DNA of 64,000 bases, taken from the NCBI GenBank assembly GCA_023382655.1, contig JAHDWK010000001.1:297089-361088 (forward strand), given 5' to 3'. The notes beneath the pieces are model-generated. The model saw only the letters and a list, made by a program, of their open reading frames with translations, was not told the origin of the DNA and did not search any database. Made by a program: the position numbers and the translations under genes. Shown in pieces: positions 33,935 to 41,660 of the stretch; the stretch's first letter is position 1; each line of letters begins with the position of its first letter. This DNA comes from Anaerolineae bacterium. GTDB lineage: Bacteria; Chloroflexota; Anaerolineae; Promineifilales; Promineifilaceae.

Positions 33935-36292
33935 TTATTGCTCAATCTCAAAATCCACCACCTGAATGCCGTTATCGTTCAGGGTCTGGATCAGGTTCAT
34001 CTTTTGGCCGTTTTGGACGCGGGTGACGATGCTGCCACGGCCGTTCAGGTGGGGCTGGAGGCCGATTTCTTGCAGATGCGCCAGGGCATACGGCCGTGCC
34101 CCTTCCGCCACCCATACGGCCATCTCCACTTCTGGGGCAAAGCGGGCGCGTAATTCGGCAGCAACCAGCGTTTCCACCAGCCGCCCCTGTTCCAGCAGCA
34201 GTACCCGGCTGGCTAATGCCTCTACCTCTTCCAGACGGTGCGAAGCAAAGACGATGGTCTTGCCTGCCTGGCGCAAGCCAATGAGCAATTGCAGATAGTC
34301 GCGCCGCGCCTGGGCGTCCAGGCTGGCGGTGGGTTCGTCCAGCAGCAGCACGGGCGGTTCGTCCAGCCGGGCGATGGCCAATGCCAGTCGCTGTTTCAGC
34401 CCGCCGGAGAGGGCGGGCACCGGTTTGGCGCTGTGTTCGGCCAGGCCAAGCTGCTCCAGCAGCAGTGGGATGCGCGCCGGGTCGGCTTTTTTGAGTCGGG
34501 CGTAAAAGTGCATGGTGGTGGTTACGTCCCAATCGTAGAAGACCGCTTCCTGGGGTACATAGCCGATGTGTCGCCGGGCATTTTTACCATCATGACGGGC
34601 GTCACGGCCGTTGACCTCAATCTGCCCGTCAAAGGTAATCAACCCCAGGATGGCCTTGAGCAGGGTGGTCTTGCCGGCTCCGTTCGCCCCCCAGAGGGCG
34701 ATGGCTTCGCCCGTTTGGGCGGTAAAGGAGATGTCTTGCAAAGCGTGAACTTTGCCATATTGTTTGCTCACGTGAGACACCCACAGGTTGGCAAGGGGTG
34801 TTGTTTCCCGGAGGGGCGAGGAGGAATTGTTCATAGGATTCACCTGTGTGGGTGGATTGGTTGGTTGGGGGCGGCGGGTAGGTGCGCCGAAGTAGGCCAG
34901 ACCGCCGCAGAAAAGGCCGAGCAGGATTAGGGCCACGGCCGTCACCAGCAATGGCCAGACAGACGGGGGGGGCGGTGTGGCAAAAGCGGGAATTGTGCCT
35001 GGCTGCACCAGGGGCGCAGGGTCGCTCAATTTAGGCTGCGGGCGGATGATGGGAAAGGATTGCCCGGCAAATTCGATGGCCTGGGCCGCCGGACTGTAGG
35101 CCAACATCCGCAGCCGCGGTTCCTGATCGGTCAGATTTTCAAAGAAACGTTCGGACGTGTAAGCAGTGTCACCCAGCCCGTCGCCGTCGGCATCGAAGCC
35201 GGCGTAGTCGCTCCAGAAATTGCCCTGCCAGTTGTTGACGCCCGGTGTACCGCCGCCTTGCAGGGTCATCTGGGAAACGTTTTCCCAGAAGGTGTTGCCT
35301 GTAAAATCGTTGCCTTTGACGGCCGGCTGCAATATGACGCCCACATCGTTAAAGGCGATGATGTTGTCTTCAAAACGGCTATAACTTTGCGGATAAAACG
35401 GCGTGCCGTCCAGAAATATGCCACTGCCATTGTCTACCAGCACGTTACCTTGCACCAGGACGTTGCTGGCATCCTTAAAGCCTAGCGCATAGCCGCTGGG
35501 GCCGCGCTGCCCGATGATGAGATTATCGGTGATGACCACGTCGTCAGAATACATGGCATACGTGCCCACCGAGTTGTGGCGCAACTGGTTGCCGATGATC
35601 TGGATGTTGTCCGTGTACATGAGGTGGATACCGTAACGGCCGTTCCGAATCACATTATGGCGAATGGTCACGCCAGATGAATACCACACCACCACGTCGC
35701 GCGTTTCGTGGATGACATTGTTTTCCAGAATAACACCCGGACTGTACCAGATGCGAATGCCGTCACCTTTGCGGGCTGCATCATATTCGGCTTTACCGGT
35801 GATGTCGTTGTTGCGTATCACCGCGTCTTCCCCATCGGCCACATAGATGCCAAACAAAACATCTTCTAGCCGGTTGTTGGCAACCAGGGCGCGCGGGGCG
35901 GCAACCGTGATCCCGGCGTGGTTGCGGTCGGGTTCGCTGCCGCTGCCACGTACCAGGAAACCGTCAAACTGGACATCAGGCGCAATAATGACAACAACGG
36001 CGCCTTCACCCTGCCCATCAATCACCGGCCAATCCAGGCCGCGCAGGTTGACGGATTTGTCCACGGTCAGAGCGGGGTAAACGCCGCCATGCACTTCAAT
36101 CGTATCACCAGGCTGGGCTTCGGCCAGGGCAGCAGTGATGGTGGTGTAAGGGCCATCCGGGGAGACGATCAAGGTTTGTGATTGGGCGGCTGCCGCTTGG
36201 GCAGCGATGGCCGTGCCGCCCACCAACCACCAGATTCCCCAACACATCCCCAAAATCAGGGCAGTGATGTGTGCTGTGCGTAAATGGTTCAT
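33935..36292 (-). CDS. nosDF: NosD-NosF fusion: periplasmic beta-helix protein fused to ABC ATPase
   Basis: One continuous 785-residue frame. Residues ~1-420 are NosD: signal peptide, then right-handed beta-helix (CASH) repeats (IRNNDITGK, IIGNQLRHNSVGTYAMYSDD, VLVQGNVLVDNGSGI). A TM helix (PLLVTAVALILLGLFCGGLAYF, ~452-473) follows. Residues ~487-785 are NosF: Walker A GANGAGKTT, LSGGLKQRLALA, LLLDEPTASLD, ASHRLEEVE. The TM links a periplasmic half and a cytoplasmic half, which makes topological sense. NosD and NosF are normally separate genes. An internal ATG at 34834 with AGGTG upstream could also yield free NosF. The start overlaps the preceding gene (ATGA). Confidence 0.85.
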   Translation of the reverse strand: MNHLRTAHITALILGMCWGIWWLVGGTAIAAQAAAAQSQTLIVSPDGPYTTITAALAEAQPGDTIEVHGGVYPALTVDKSVNLRGLDWPVIDGQGEGAVVVIIAPDVQFDGFLVRGSGSEPDRNHAGITVAAPRALVANNRLEDVLFGIYVADGEDAVIRNNDITGKAEYDAARKGDGIRIWYSPGVILENNVIHETRDVVVWYSSGVTIRHNVIRNGRYGIHLMYTDNIQIIGNQLRHNSVGTYAMYSDDVVITDNLIIGQRGPSGYALGFKDASNVLVQGNVLVDNGSGIFLDGTPFYPQSYSRFEDNIIAFNDVGVILQPAVKGNDFTGNTFWENVSQMTLQGGGTPGVNNWQGNFWSDYAGFDADGDGLGDTAYTSERFFENLTDQEPRLRMLAYSPAAQAIEFAGQSFPIIRPQPKLSDPAPLVQPGTIPAFATPPPPSVWPLLVTAVALILLGLFCGGLAYFGAPTRRPQPTNPPTQVNPMNNSSSPLRETTPLANLWVSHVSKQYGKVHALQDISFTAQTGEAIALWGANGAGKTTLLKAILGLITFDGQIEVNGRDARHDGKNARRHIGYVPQEAVFYDWDVTTTMHFYARLKKADPARIPLLLEQLGLAEHSAKPVPALSGGLKQRLALAIARLDEPPVLLLDEPTASLDAQARRDYLQLLIGLRQAGKTIVFASHRLEEVEALASRVLLLEQGRLVETLVAAELRARFAPEVEMAVWVAEGARPYALAHLQEIGLQPHLNGRGSIVTRVQNGQKMNLIQTLNDNGIQVVDFEIEQ

Positions 36293-36960
36293 GAGGAGGG
36301 GGTGGGTACGGCCGTTTTCATCCGTTCCCGTGCATCTTGTACCGGCTTATAAGCACGCCGGTGGAACCAGAGACTAATCAGCACGACGGCTACAGCTGCC
36401 AGCGCCAGGTAAAAGCCAATTTCAAACTGCCCCACGGTAGCGAACTGGGCTACCGCCCCCCGGCCAATGATCGGCGGTGTAAACGGCTCTATTGCCCCGC
36501 CCAAAGCCGACTTGGGGTCAATGCTGTGGCCGTACTGGTACAAAATCCACCACAAATCAGCCACAAATACCAGAGGGAACAAAATCGCCGGTAGCGCCAG
36601 CACAGCCGCCCAGCGGTTATGCACAAAAACCCCGGCCATCAGCAGCAGCCCCAACGTCACAATGGAAATCACCGAAATCGAGCGTTCCAACTGCCCACCT
36701 TCGTCCAATACCGGCATTCCCAGGTAATGGTTCAGCGCATCAATCTCGCGCATATCGCCTTCCAGCCGGTTCACATACACATCCACATGCAGCCCGTTTG
36801 GGTACTGTGGCGCTTCCATCGTCATGCTCCAATACGGCAGGAACATGGAAACTACCAGCAGTAACGCCCCGACCATCAGCAAAGCGCTGGGTAACAAATA
36901 GTCCATTAAGCGGCGGGTACTGCCATCCGGTAGCACCACTTTTACGTCTGAATCAAACAT
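36289..36960 (-). CDS. Membrane protein of the nos cluster
   Basis: A 223-residue protein with about four membrane segments (LLPSALLMVGALLLVVSMFLPYW, ISIVTLGLLLMAGVFV, WAAVLALPAILFPLVFVADLWW, FYLALAAVAVVLISLW) and a periplasmic loop after TM1. It lies directly between nosZ and nosDF, where clade II nos clusters often carry a small membrane gene (nosB-like). I do not recognise its family with confidence. Its stop overlaps the nosDF start. The N-terminal cytoplasmic tail is MFDSDVKVVLPDGSTRRL. Confidence 0.7.
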   Translation of the reverse strand: MFDSDVKVVLPDGSTRRLMDYLLPSALLMVGALLLVVSMFLPYWSMTMEAPQYPNGLHVDVYVNRLEGDMREIDALNHYLGMPVLDEGGQLERSISVISIVTLGLLLMAGVFVHNRWAAVLALPAILFPLVFVADLWWILYQYGHSIDPKSALGGAIEPFTPPIIGRGAVAQFATVGQFEIGFYLALAAVAVVLISLWFHRRAYKPVQDARERMKTAVPTPSS

Positions 36961-36976
36961 GACACACCAGAAGAGG

Positions 36977-37048
36977 AATTAGGAATTATGAATTACGAAT
37001 TAGGAAGGAGAGCGAGTTTCATAATTCATAATTCCTAATTCATAATTA
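36977..37048. repeat. Inverted repeat of AATTAGGAATTATG words
   Basis: GAATTAGGAATTATGAATTA-type words on the left are answered by TTCATAATTCCTAATTCATAATTA on the right. It sits between nosZ stop and the next gene. Related words occur at 41052-41080. Confidence 0.75.
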
Positions 37049-39085
37049 CTACTCGTTTGGTTCCACTAAGAAGTAGCCGAGCATTTCCAGATGTAGCGCT
37101 GAGCAAAACTCGGTGCAGTAGTAAGTGAAGGTGCCGGATTGGGTGGCGTCAAACTCAATCGTCTGCGTTTCACCTGGCTCCAGGCTCAGGTTAATGTTGT
37201 AACCAGAGAGGGCAAAACCATGCGTGGCGTCACGAGTGGTTTCCATATTGGTCAGATGCCAGATGACGTGATCACCTTCTTTTAGTTCAACCCGTTCTGG
37301 AGTGAAGTGCGAACGGATGACAGCCATCCATATTTCGACCGTGTCACCGTTCCGCTCTACCCGTGCTTGCTCCGGCGAAGTGATGCCGTTGGGATCAACA
37401 CTCATCGTCTCCGGGTTCCAACCAATTTCGGGATACACTTCAAACGGTTCCAACTTATCGGCGCTAATAATCTGGGCGTAATGCGGCTCGGCCATGCCAA
37501 TGGGCATGTCATAGAGCAGTTTCATCTGGTCGCCGGTACGGGACGTGTCCACCAGTTGGAAGTTTTGCGGCAGCAGCGGCCCCACGTTGGCGAAGCGGTC
37601 AATGCTCCACTTGTTCAGGGCTACCACATAATTGCCATCCGGGCTGGCAGTATCACCTTCGGCGGCGGCAATATGGCCGATGTTGTAATGCACGGGCAAT
37701 TTCTGTACAAGTGTCCAACCCTCTTCCGGGTTTAAGTCATCATACGGGCCACCCAACGTCCAGCGGGCTACGGCCGAATCCAGGAACAGCGAGGTGTAAG
37801 CGTAACCTTTGTCATCAAAGACGGTGTGCAATGGGCCAAGCCCTAATTCGACCTGTGCTTCCATGCTGGCATCCAGAGGGATGACCGGCACGCCGTAAAC
37901 ATCGGTGTCCAGACCACCGGCTTCAATGGCGGCCAGGATTTTTTCAACAGAGTAGATAGTGACGTGTGGGTCTAGTTTGCCGCCGACAACCACATACTCG
38001 CCGCCTGGGGTGACATCAGAACCGTGTGGGCTTTTTGGTTCGGGGGTGAAGTAAAGCAGGTTTTCGTCAATGGCTGTTTGCAAGCTGATGACGGCGATGC
38101 CGTTGATCATTTCGTAATTACCGGCATTGAACACTTCCTCGGCCGCTTTCCAATTGATGATGTGCAGATAGTCGGTGTCGTTTTGAGAAGCGCCCGCTTC
38201 AAAAGGGGGATTCCCCAGTTCTATGCCCCCGGTGGCCATTTCAGTGTTGAAAGAGTTGCAGAAAATCCAGCCATCACTCGGCCCTTTGCCGGCGTCACAC
38301 AGGTCTTGCCAGTAAGGGGGCAGTTCAATCTGGAAGGATTTCGATTCGTCTACACGCCCGGCCACTGCATCAAATTTCCAGAAGGTGATGAGGCCGCGAT
38401 ATTGGGCTTCATAATCGTCCAGGGAGGCGTATTCCCAACCGATGGGGGCGGCATATTGCGGCCCTTCAATCACGTACTCGGTGTTGGGAGTAACAAACGC
38501 GCCGCCATGATCGTTGATGGCATTGGGGTTTTTGATGAGTTGTTTGGTTTCAAAATCGCGCAGGTCAATGACGGCTAACCGGGCGTTGGCTTTGTCATTG
38601 ATGAAGAGGAAGTCGCCATTGTATTCGCCGTTGGTCTCGGAGATAGAGGGGTGGTGGGTGTCGCCCCAGAAGAGGGGATTTTCTTCGTCTATAAAGCCGC
38701 CGGCCAACACTTCGTCGCTGGAGCCGCCATAACCGTACCCTTGCCAGGGTTCGGGTGTAAAGACGCCTATGACTTTCAGTATGCGCATGGAGGGCACGCC
38801 GATGACCAGTACCTGCCCACCTTGCCCGCCAGAGGCAAACATGATGTAGGGGTCAAGTTCGCCAGTAGGCATGTAGGTTTTGAGGGCGGCGTAGACATCA
38901 TCGGGGGTGAAGCCGCGTTCTTGGGCCAGGGCGTTGGCGTCGGCCGAGAGGCCGGTATCCTGCACCTGGCCCGCGCTGCCGCCTTCTTCAGAGCGGTCGC
39001 AGCTTGCCAGCAGACCAATCGCCAGGATGATGACCAGCAGCCCAATCAGCCCTAATTTGTGTTGCACAATCCATTCTTTTGCCAT
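37049..39085 (-). CDS. nosZ: Nitrous oxide reductase NosZ, Sec/lipoprotein (clade II) type
   Basis: 678 residues; reduces N2O to N2. The N-terminus is a Sec-type signal (LGLIGLLVIILAIGLLASC) with a lipobox and no twin-arginine motif, as in clade II enzymes. The seven-bladed propeller with CuZ histidines includes DTHHPSISETNGEYNGDFLF and KLDPHVTIYS. The C-terminal cupredoxin carries the CuA motif YCTEFCSALHLEMLG (CxxxCxxxHxxM). All key metal ligands I can check are present. AGGAGAAGAATC precedes the ATG. The gene and its flanks lack the ACGGCCGT octamer, unlike the rest of the window. Confidence 0.96.
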   Translation of the reverse strand: MAKEWIVQHKLGLIGLLVIILAIGLLASCDRSEEGGSAGQVQDTGLSADANALAQERGFTPDDVYAALKTYMPTGELDPYIMFASGGQGGQVLVIGVPSMRILKVIGVFTPEPWQGYGYGGSSDEVLAGGFIDEENPLFWGDTHHPSISETNGEYNGDFLFINDKANARLAVIDLRDFETKQLIKNPNAINDHGGAFVTPNTEYVIEGPQYAAPIGWEYASLDDYEAQYRGLITFWKFDAVAGRVDESKSFQIELPPYWQDLCDAGKGPSDGWIFCNSFNTEMATGGIELGNPPFEAGASQNDTDYLHIINWKAAEEVFNAGNYEMINGIAVISLQTAIDENLLYFTPEPKSPHGSDVTPGGEYVVVGGKLDPHVTIYSVEKILAAIEAGGLDTDVYGVPVIPLDASMEAQVELGLGPLHTVFDDKGYAYTSLFLDSAVARWTLGGPYDDLNPEEGWTLVQKLPVHYNIGHIAAAEGDTASPDGNYVVALNKWSIDRFANVGPLLPQNFQLVDTSRTGDQMKLLYDMPIGMAEPHYAQIISADKLEPFEVYPEIGWNPETMSVDPNGITSPEQARVERNGDTVEIWMAVIRSHFTPERVELKEGDHVIWHLTNMETTRDATHGFALSGYNINLSLEPGETQTIEFDATQSGTFTYYCTEFCSALHLEMLGYFLVEPNE

Positions 39086-39111
39086 GATTCTTCTCCTGAA
39101 TGTGTGGAAAA

Positions 39112-39168
39112 CGTGATGCGTGATGCGTGAGGCGTGATCAGAGTGGTATCACGCATCACGTATCACGA
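39112..39168. repeat. GTGATGCGTGA inverted repeat in the nosZ leader
   Basis: CGTGATGCGTGATGCGTGA words face ATCACGCATCACGTATCACG across a nine-base centre. The same family as 11267-11325 and 61804-61850. It lies between the candidate operator and the nosZ start codon, so it would be in the 5' untranslated region if the promoter lies upstream. Confidence 0.75.
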
Positions 39169-39195
39169 ATTCCAGGTAGGTGATTTTTAATAGTT

Positions 39196-39216
39196 GGATT
39201 GACACATGATCAATCC
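39196..39216. promoter_or_regulatory. Perfect inverted repeat upstream of nosZ, possible Crp/Fnr operator
   Basis: GGATTGA at 39196-39202 and TCAATCC at 39210-39216 are exact complements separated by seven bases (CACATGA). The inner half-sites TTGA and TCAA are those of Fnr/Dnr boxes (TTGAT-N4-ATCAA), but the spacing is one base longer than the consensus. It lies 110 bases before nosZ and downstream of the Crp/Fnr-family gene at 39330-40049. Binding is inferred. Confidence 0.5.
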
Positions 39217-39329
39217 CTGATGTGGAGTAGCTTATAGGAGAGGAAAGGGAGCGTCTTTGCAAAAGTGCAAACTTTCACAAGGTGGCAGGTTGCAAGTGGC
39301 AAGTATTGTCCAATTACCCAATTACTCAA

Positions 39330-40049
39330 TTACCGATTACGGATCACCGGCTCCAGGTCTTCGGCAATAACGACCAGGTCATGGGGTTTGCAGAGGGTGA
39401 CACGCTTGCGGCTGGATTTGACAATGCCGTCTTGCTCCCATTTGCTGATGATGCGGCTGACGTTGTAGAGGTTGGTCCCGGTCATTTCAGCCAGGTCTTG
39501 CCGGGTGAGGGGGATTTCGATGCGGACGCCTTCGGGGGCTTTTTTACCAAACTGGCGCACCAGTTGCAGGATGGTACGGGCAATGCGCTGCTCCACCCGC
39601 TGTGTCACCAGTTGGTGATACCGTTCTTGCAGACTGGCGAAATGTTGGGCGATGAGTTCCATGCCATTGATCGCCAGTTGCGGGTAACGCAGCATGAGTT
39701 GGCGGGTGGTGAGCTTGTCCCAGGCCAGAGCATGACACTCTTCCACAGCTTCGGCGGCGATGGGGTAATCCATGTTGCTGAGGACAACGATGATACCCAG
39801 ACCGTCACCCGGGCCAATGTAGTTGACGATGACCTGATGACCTTCGGGGTTGATCTGAGTGAGTTTGGCCTGGCCTACTACCAGGATGTAGAAGGTAGTG
39901 GCTGGTTCGCCCTGGTGGAAGAAGTATTCACCCTGACGGATGTGACACGGCCGTGCCCTCTCCACTACCACCTGACAGTCTTCCGGTGATAGCCCCTTGA
40001 GAAATGAGCAGCGGCTCACGATAGACAGTGTGGGTTCGAGTGGGTTCAT
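39330..40049 (-). CDS. Crp/Fnr family transcription regulator
   Basis: A 239-residue regulator: cyclic-nucleotide-binding-like sensor domain (FFHQGEPATTFYILVVGQAKL, about 43-63), long dimer helix, and winged helix-turn-helix LTRQDLAEMTGTNLYNVSRIISKWEQDGI. It lacks the N-terminal cysteine cluster of Fnr, so oxygen sensing via 4Fe-4S is unlikely; Dnr/NnrR-like nitric oxide or haem sensing is possible. It precedes nosZ on the same strand, the expected place for a regulator of N2O reduction. Its last residues (PVIRNR) and TAA stop lie in the GTAATCGG-type repeat. Confidence 0.88.
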   Translation of the reverse strand: MNPLEPTLSIVSRCSFLKGLSPEDCQVVVERARPCHIRQGEYFFHQGEPATTFYILVVGQAKLTQINPEGHQVIVNYIGPGDGLGIIVVLSNMDYPIAAEAVEECHALAWDKLTTRQLMLRYPQLAINGMELIAQHFASLQERYHQLVTQRVEQRIARTILQLVRQFGKKAPEGVRIEIPLTRQDLAEMTGTNLYNVSRIISKWEQDGIVKSSRKRVTLCKPHDLVVIAEDLEPVIRNR

Positions 40050-40074
40050 CTGCCCGAAATGTTAACACGGAATG

Positions 40075-40140
40075 GGGTAATCGGTAATCCGTAATCGGTG
40101 ATCGGTTTACGGGTCACGGTTTACGGATTACGGTTCACGA
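40075..40140. repeat. GGTAATC/GGTTTACGG word repeat
   Basis: Tandem related words (GGTAATCGGTAATCC, GTAATCGGTGATC, GGTTTACGGGTCACGG, GGATTACGGTTCACG) fill the gap between the DUF72 gene and the regulator gene, the same family as 58526-58582 and 61804-61885. Confidence 0.75.
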
Positions 40141-40143
40141 GGA

Positions 40144-40929
40144 TCAAAAGAGCCGTCCTTGAATCAACGGCCGTATCTCCTGCACCGGCAGCCCTACCAT
40201 TTGTTTGAAGCGATTGCAGGTTGCCGGGGAAAAACCGGAGTAGTCATTGTTCATAAAAACATAGACATCGTGGACGGCCGTCAGGTGAAGTTGTATTTGC
40301 GCGAGCCAGCGTTGTAGTTCCGGCGTTTTGTCTACCAGTTCCCGGTCTTTGGTGCCAAACTGACCGTGTGGGCCAATGCAGCGCAGGTAGAGGAAGTCGG
40401 TGGTGCGGTGGATGGTGTGCGGCATGTAGAGATAGTCGGCGGCCACCAGACAGACGTGGTGTTCTTCCAGCAGCACGGCCGTGCCCGGTGTATCCCACGA
40501 ACGATGGCGAAACTCGACGGCAAAGCGTTTGTCGCCGGGTAATGCCTGCAAAAAGTGGCGCAGGTCATTAAAGTGATGATGGCTGAATTCCGGCCCAAAC
40601 TGGATGAGGATGACGCCCAATTTGTCACCGAACAGGCTCATCACTTCCAGAAATTGGTGCATGAGGGGGATGCCTTCCAGCAGCGGGGCGTCATGGGTGA
40701 TGGCGCGGGGGGTTTTGGGGCAAAAGGTGAAGTGCGGTGGGGTCACGGCCGTCCAGCGCTGCACCTGCTCTGCTTTGGGAATGCCGTAAAAGGTGGAGTC
40801 CACCTCCACCGCGTCAAAGTATTGGCTGTAATGGCTCAGATAATGGCGCGACGATAAACCCGCCGGGTAAAACGGCCCCACCCAACCCTCGTAAGCAAAA
40901 CCCATCGTGCCAATGTGCCAGTTTGTCAT
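40144..40929 (-). CDS. DUF72 family protein (YecE-like)
   Basis: A 261-residue TIM-barrel DUF72 protein. WHIGTMGFAYEGWVGPFYPAGL is the signature N-terminus, followed by FDAVEVDSTFYGIP, FTFCPKTPRAITHD, FAVEFRHRSW and YVFMNNDYSGFSPATC. The family function is unknown. Tandem GGTAATC words start a few bases upstream of the start codon. The gene is leftward, divergent from the membrane protein gene at 41082. Confidence 0.9.
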   Translation of the reverse strand: MTNWHIGTMGFAYEGWVGPFYPAGLSSRHYLSHYSQYFDAVEVDSTFYGIPKAEQVQRWTAVTPPHFTFCPKTPRAITHDAPLLEGIPLMHQFLEVMSLFGDKLGVILIQFGPEFSHHHFNDLRHFLQALPGDKRFAVEFRHRSWDTPGTAVLLEEHHVCLVAADYLYMPHTIHRTTDFLYLRCIGPHGQFGTKDRELVDKTPELQRWLAQIQLHLTAVHDVYVFMNNDYSGFSPATCNRFKQMVGLPVQEIRPLIQGRLF

Positions 40930-40932
40930 GTC

Positions 40933-40967
40933 GGTAATCGGTAATCGGTAATCGGTAATCGGTAATC
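40933..40967. repeat. Five tandem copies of GGTAATC
   Basis: Five perfect 7-base units at 40933, 40940, 40947, 40954 and 40961, with a partial sixth. It lies just upstream of the DUF72 gene. The complementary word (GATTACC) is iterated at 41618-41660. Confidence 0.95.
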
Positions 40968-41081
40968 GGTGTGAATGATGCGCATAGTATAGCGGATAAC
41001 TGCCGGTTTACCCGACTTAAATTCATGCCATTCGTGTAATTAGTGGCACTTTCATAATTCCTAATTCATAATTCCTAATTG

Positions 41082-41615
41082 ATGAAAACACCTCCATTTG
41101 CATTTTTACCAGTCCCCCGCCGGAATTGGGGGATGAAGGTTGCTATTGTATTGGCGCTGGGCATGACGCTGTTTTTTAATCTGACGGGGGGGCCATTACA
41201 AACGGCCGTCGCCCCTGCCGGTATCATCTCCTTTGAATTTGCCGGTAACGTGGCCAATGCCCAGATGATAATTGCCTCGTGGGGCGAACACGGCCGTCTC
41301 GTGGCCGCGTTTGGTCTGGGGCTGGACTTCCTCTACCCGCTGGTTTATGCTGCCGCCATCTCGCTGGCCTGTGTGTGGGCGGCGGAACGGGTGCAGCCGA
41401 AGTTCCCGGCGGCCAAATGGGGTATCTGGCTGGCCTGGGGCGCGTGGCTGGCGGCGCTGCTAGATTACGTGGAGAATGTGGCGCTGGTGCTGTTATTGTT
41501 CGGCAGCACGGCCGTACTCCTCCCCCCACTGGCCTTCATCTGTGCCGCCATCAAATTTGCCCTGGTAATAGCCGGCATCGTCTACGTCCTCGTCGCCTGG
41601 CTGCTCTTCCGTTAA
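41082..41615 (+). CDS. Four-TM membrane protein of unknown function
   Basis: A 177-residue protein with four membrane segments (VAIVLALGMTLFFNLTGG, LVYAAAISLACVWAAE, WGIWLAWGAWLAALLDYV, ICAAIKFALVIAGIVYVLVAWLLF). I do not recognise it. TTG at 41079 and ATG at 41082 are both possible starts; the upstream flank is an AATTCCTAATT repeat. It is followed after 45 bases by the EAD-TIR-FGE gene on the same strand; whether they cooperate is unknown. It contains three ACGGCCGT octamers (about 41202, 41289, 41508). Confidence 0.65.
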   Translation: MKTPPFAFLPVPRRNWGMKVAIVLALGMTLFFNLTGGPLQTAVAPAGIISFEFAGNVANAQMIIASWGEHGRLVAAFGLGLDFLYPLVYAAAISLACVWAAERVQPKFPAAKWGIWLAWGAWLAALLDYVENVALVLLLFGSTAVLLPPLAFICAAIKFALVIAGIVYVLVAWLLFR

Positions 41616-41617
41616 CC

Positions 41618-41660
41618 GATTACCGATAACCGATTACTGATTACCGATTACTGATTACCG
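41618..41660. repeat. Tandem GATTACC heptamers before the TIR gene
   Basis: Six heptamer units (GATTACC, GATAACC, GATTACT, GATTACC, GATTACT, GATTACC) run from 41618 to 41659, and a seventh, GATGACC, holds the start codon of the next gene. No Shine-Dalgarno is visible in the array. Confidence 0.9.

Noticed and set aside
39330-40049. Regulator as oxygen-sensing Fnr
   Set aside because: The N-terminal cysteines that bind the 4Fe-4S cluster are not present.
40933-41660. Tandem heptamers as a possible CRISPR array
   Set aside because: Units are 7 bases with no spacers of usual length, and no cas gene is near.
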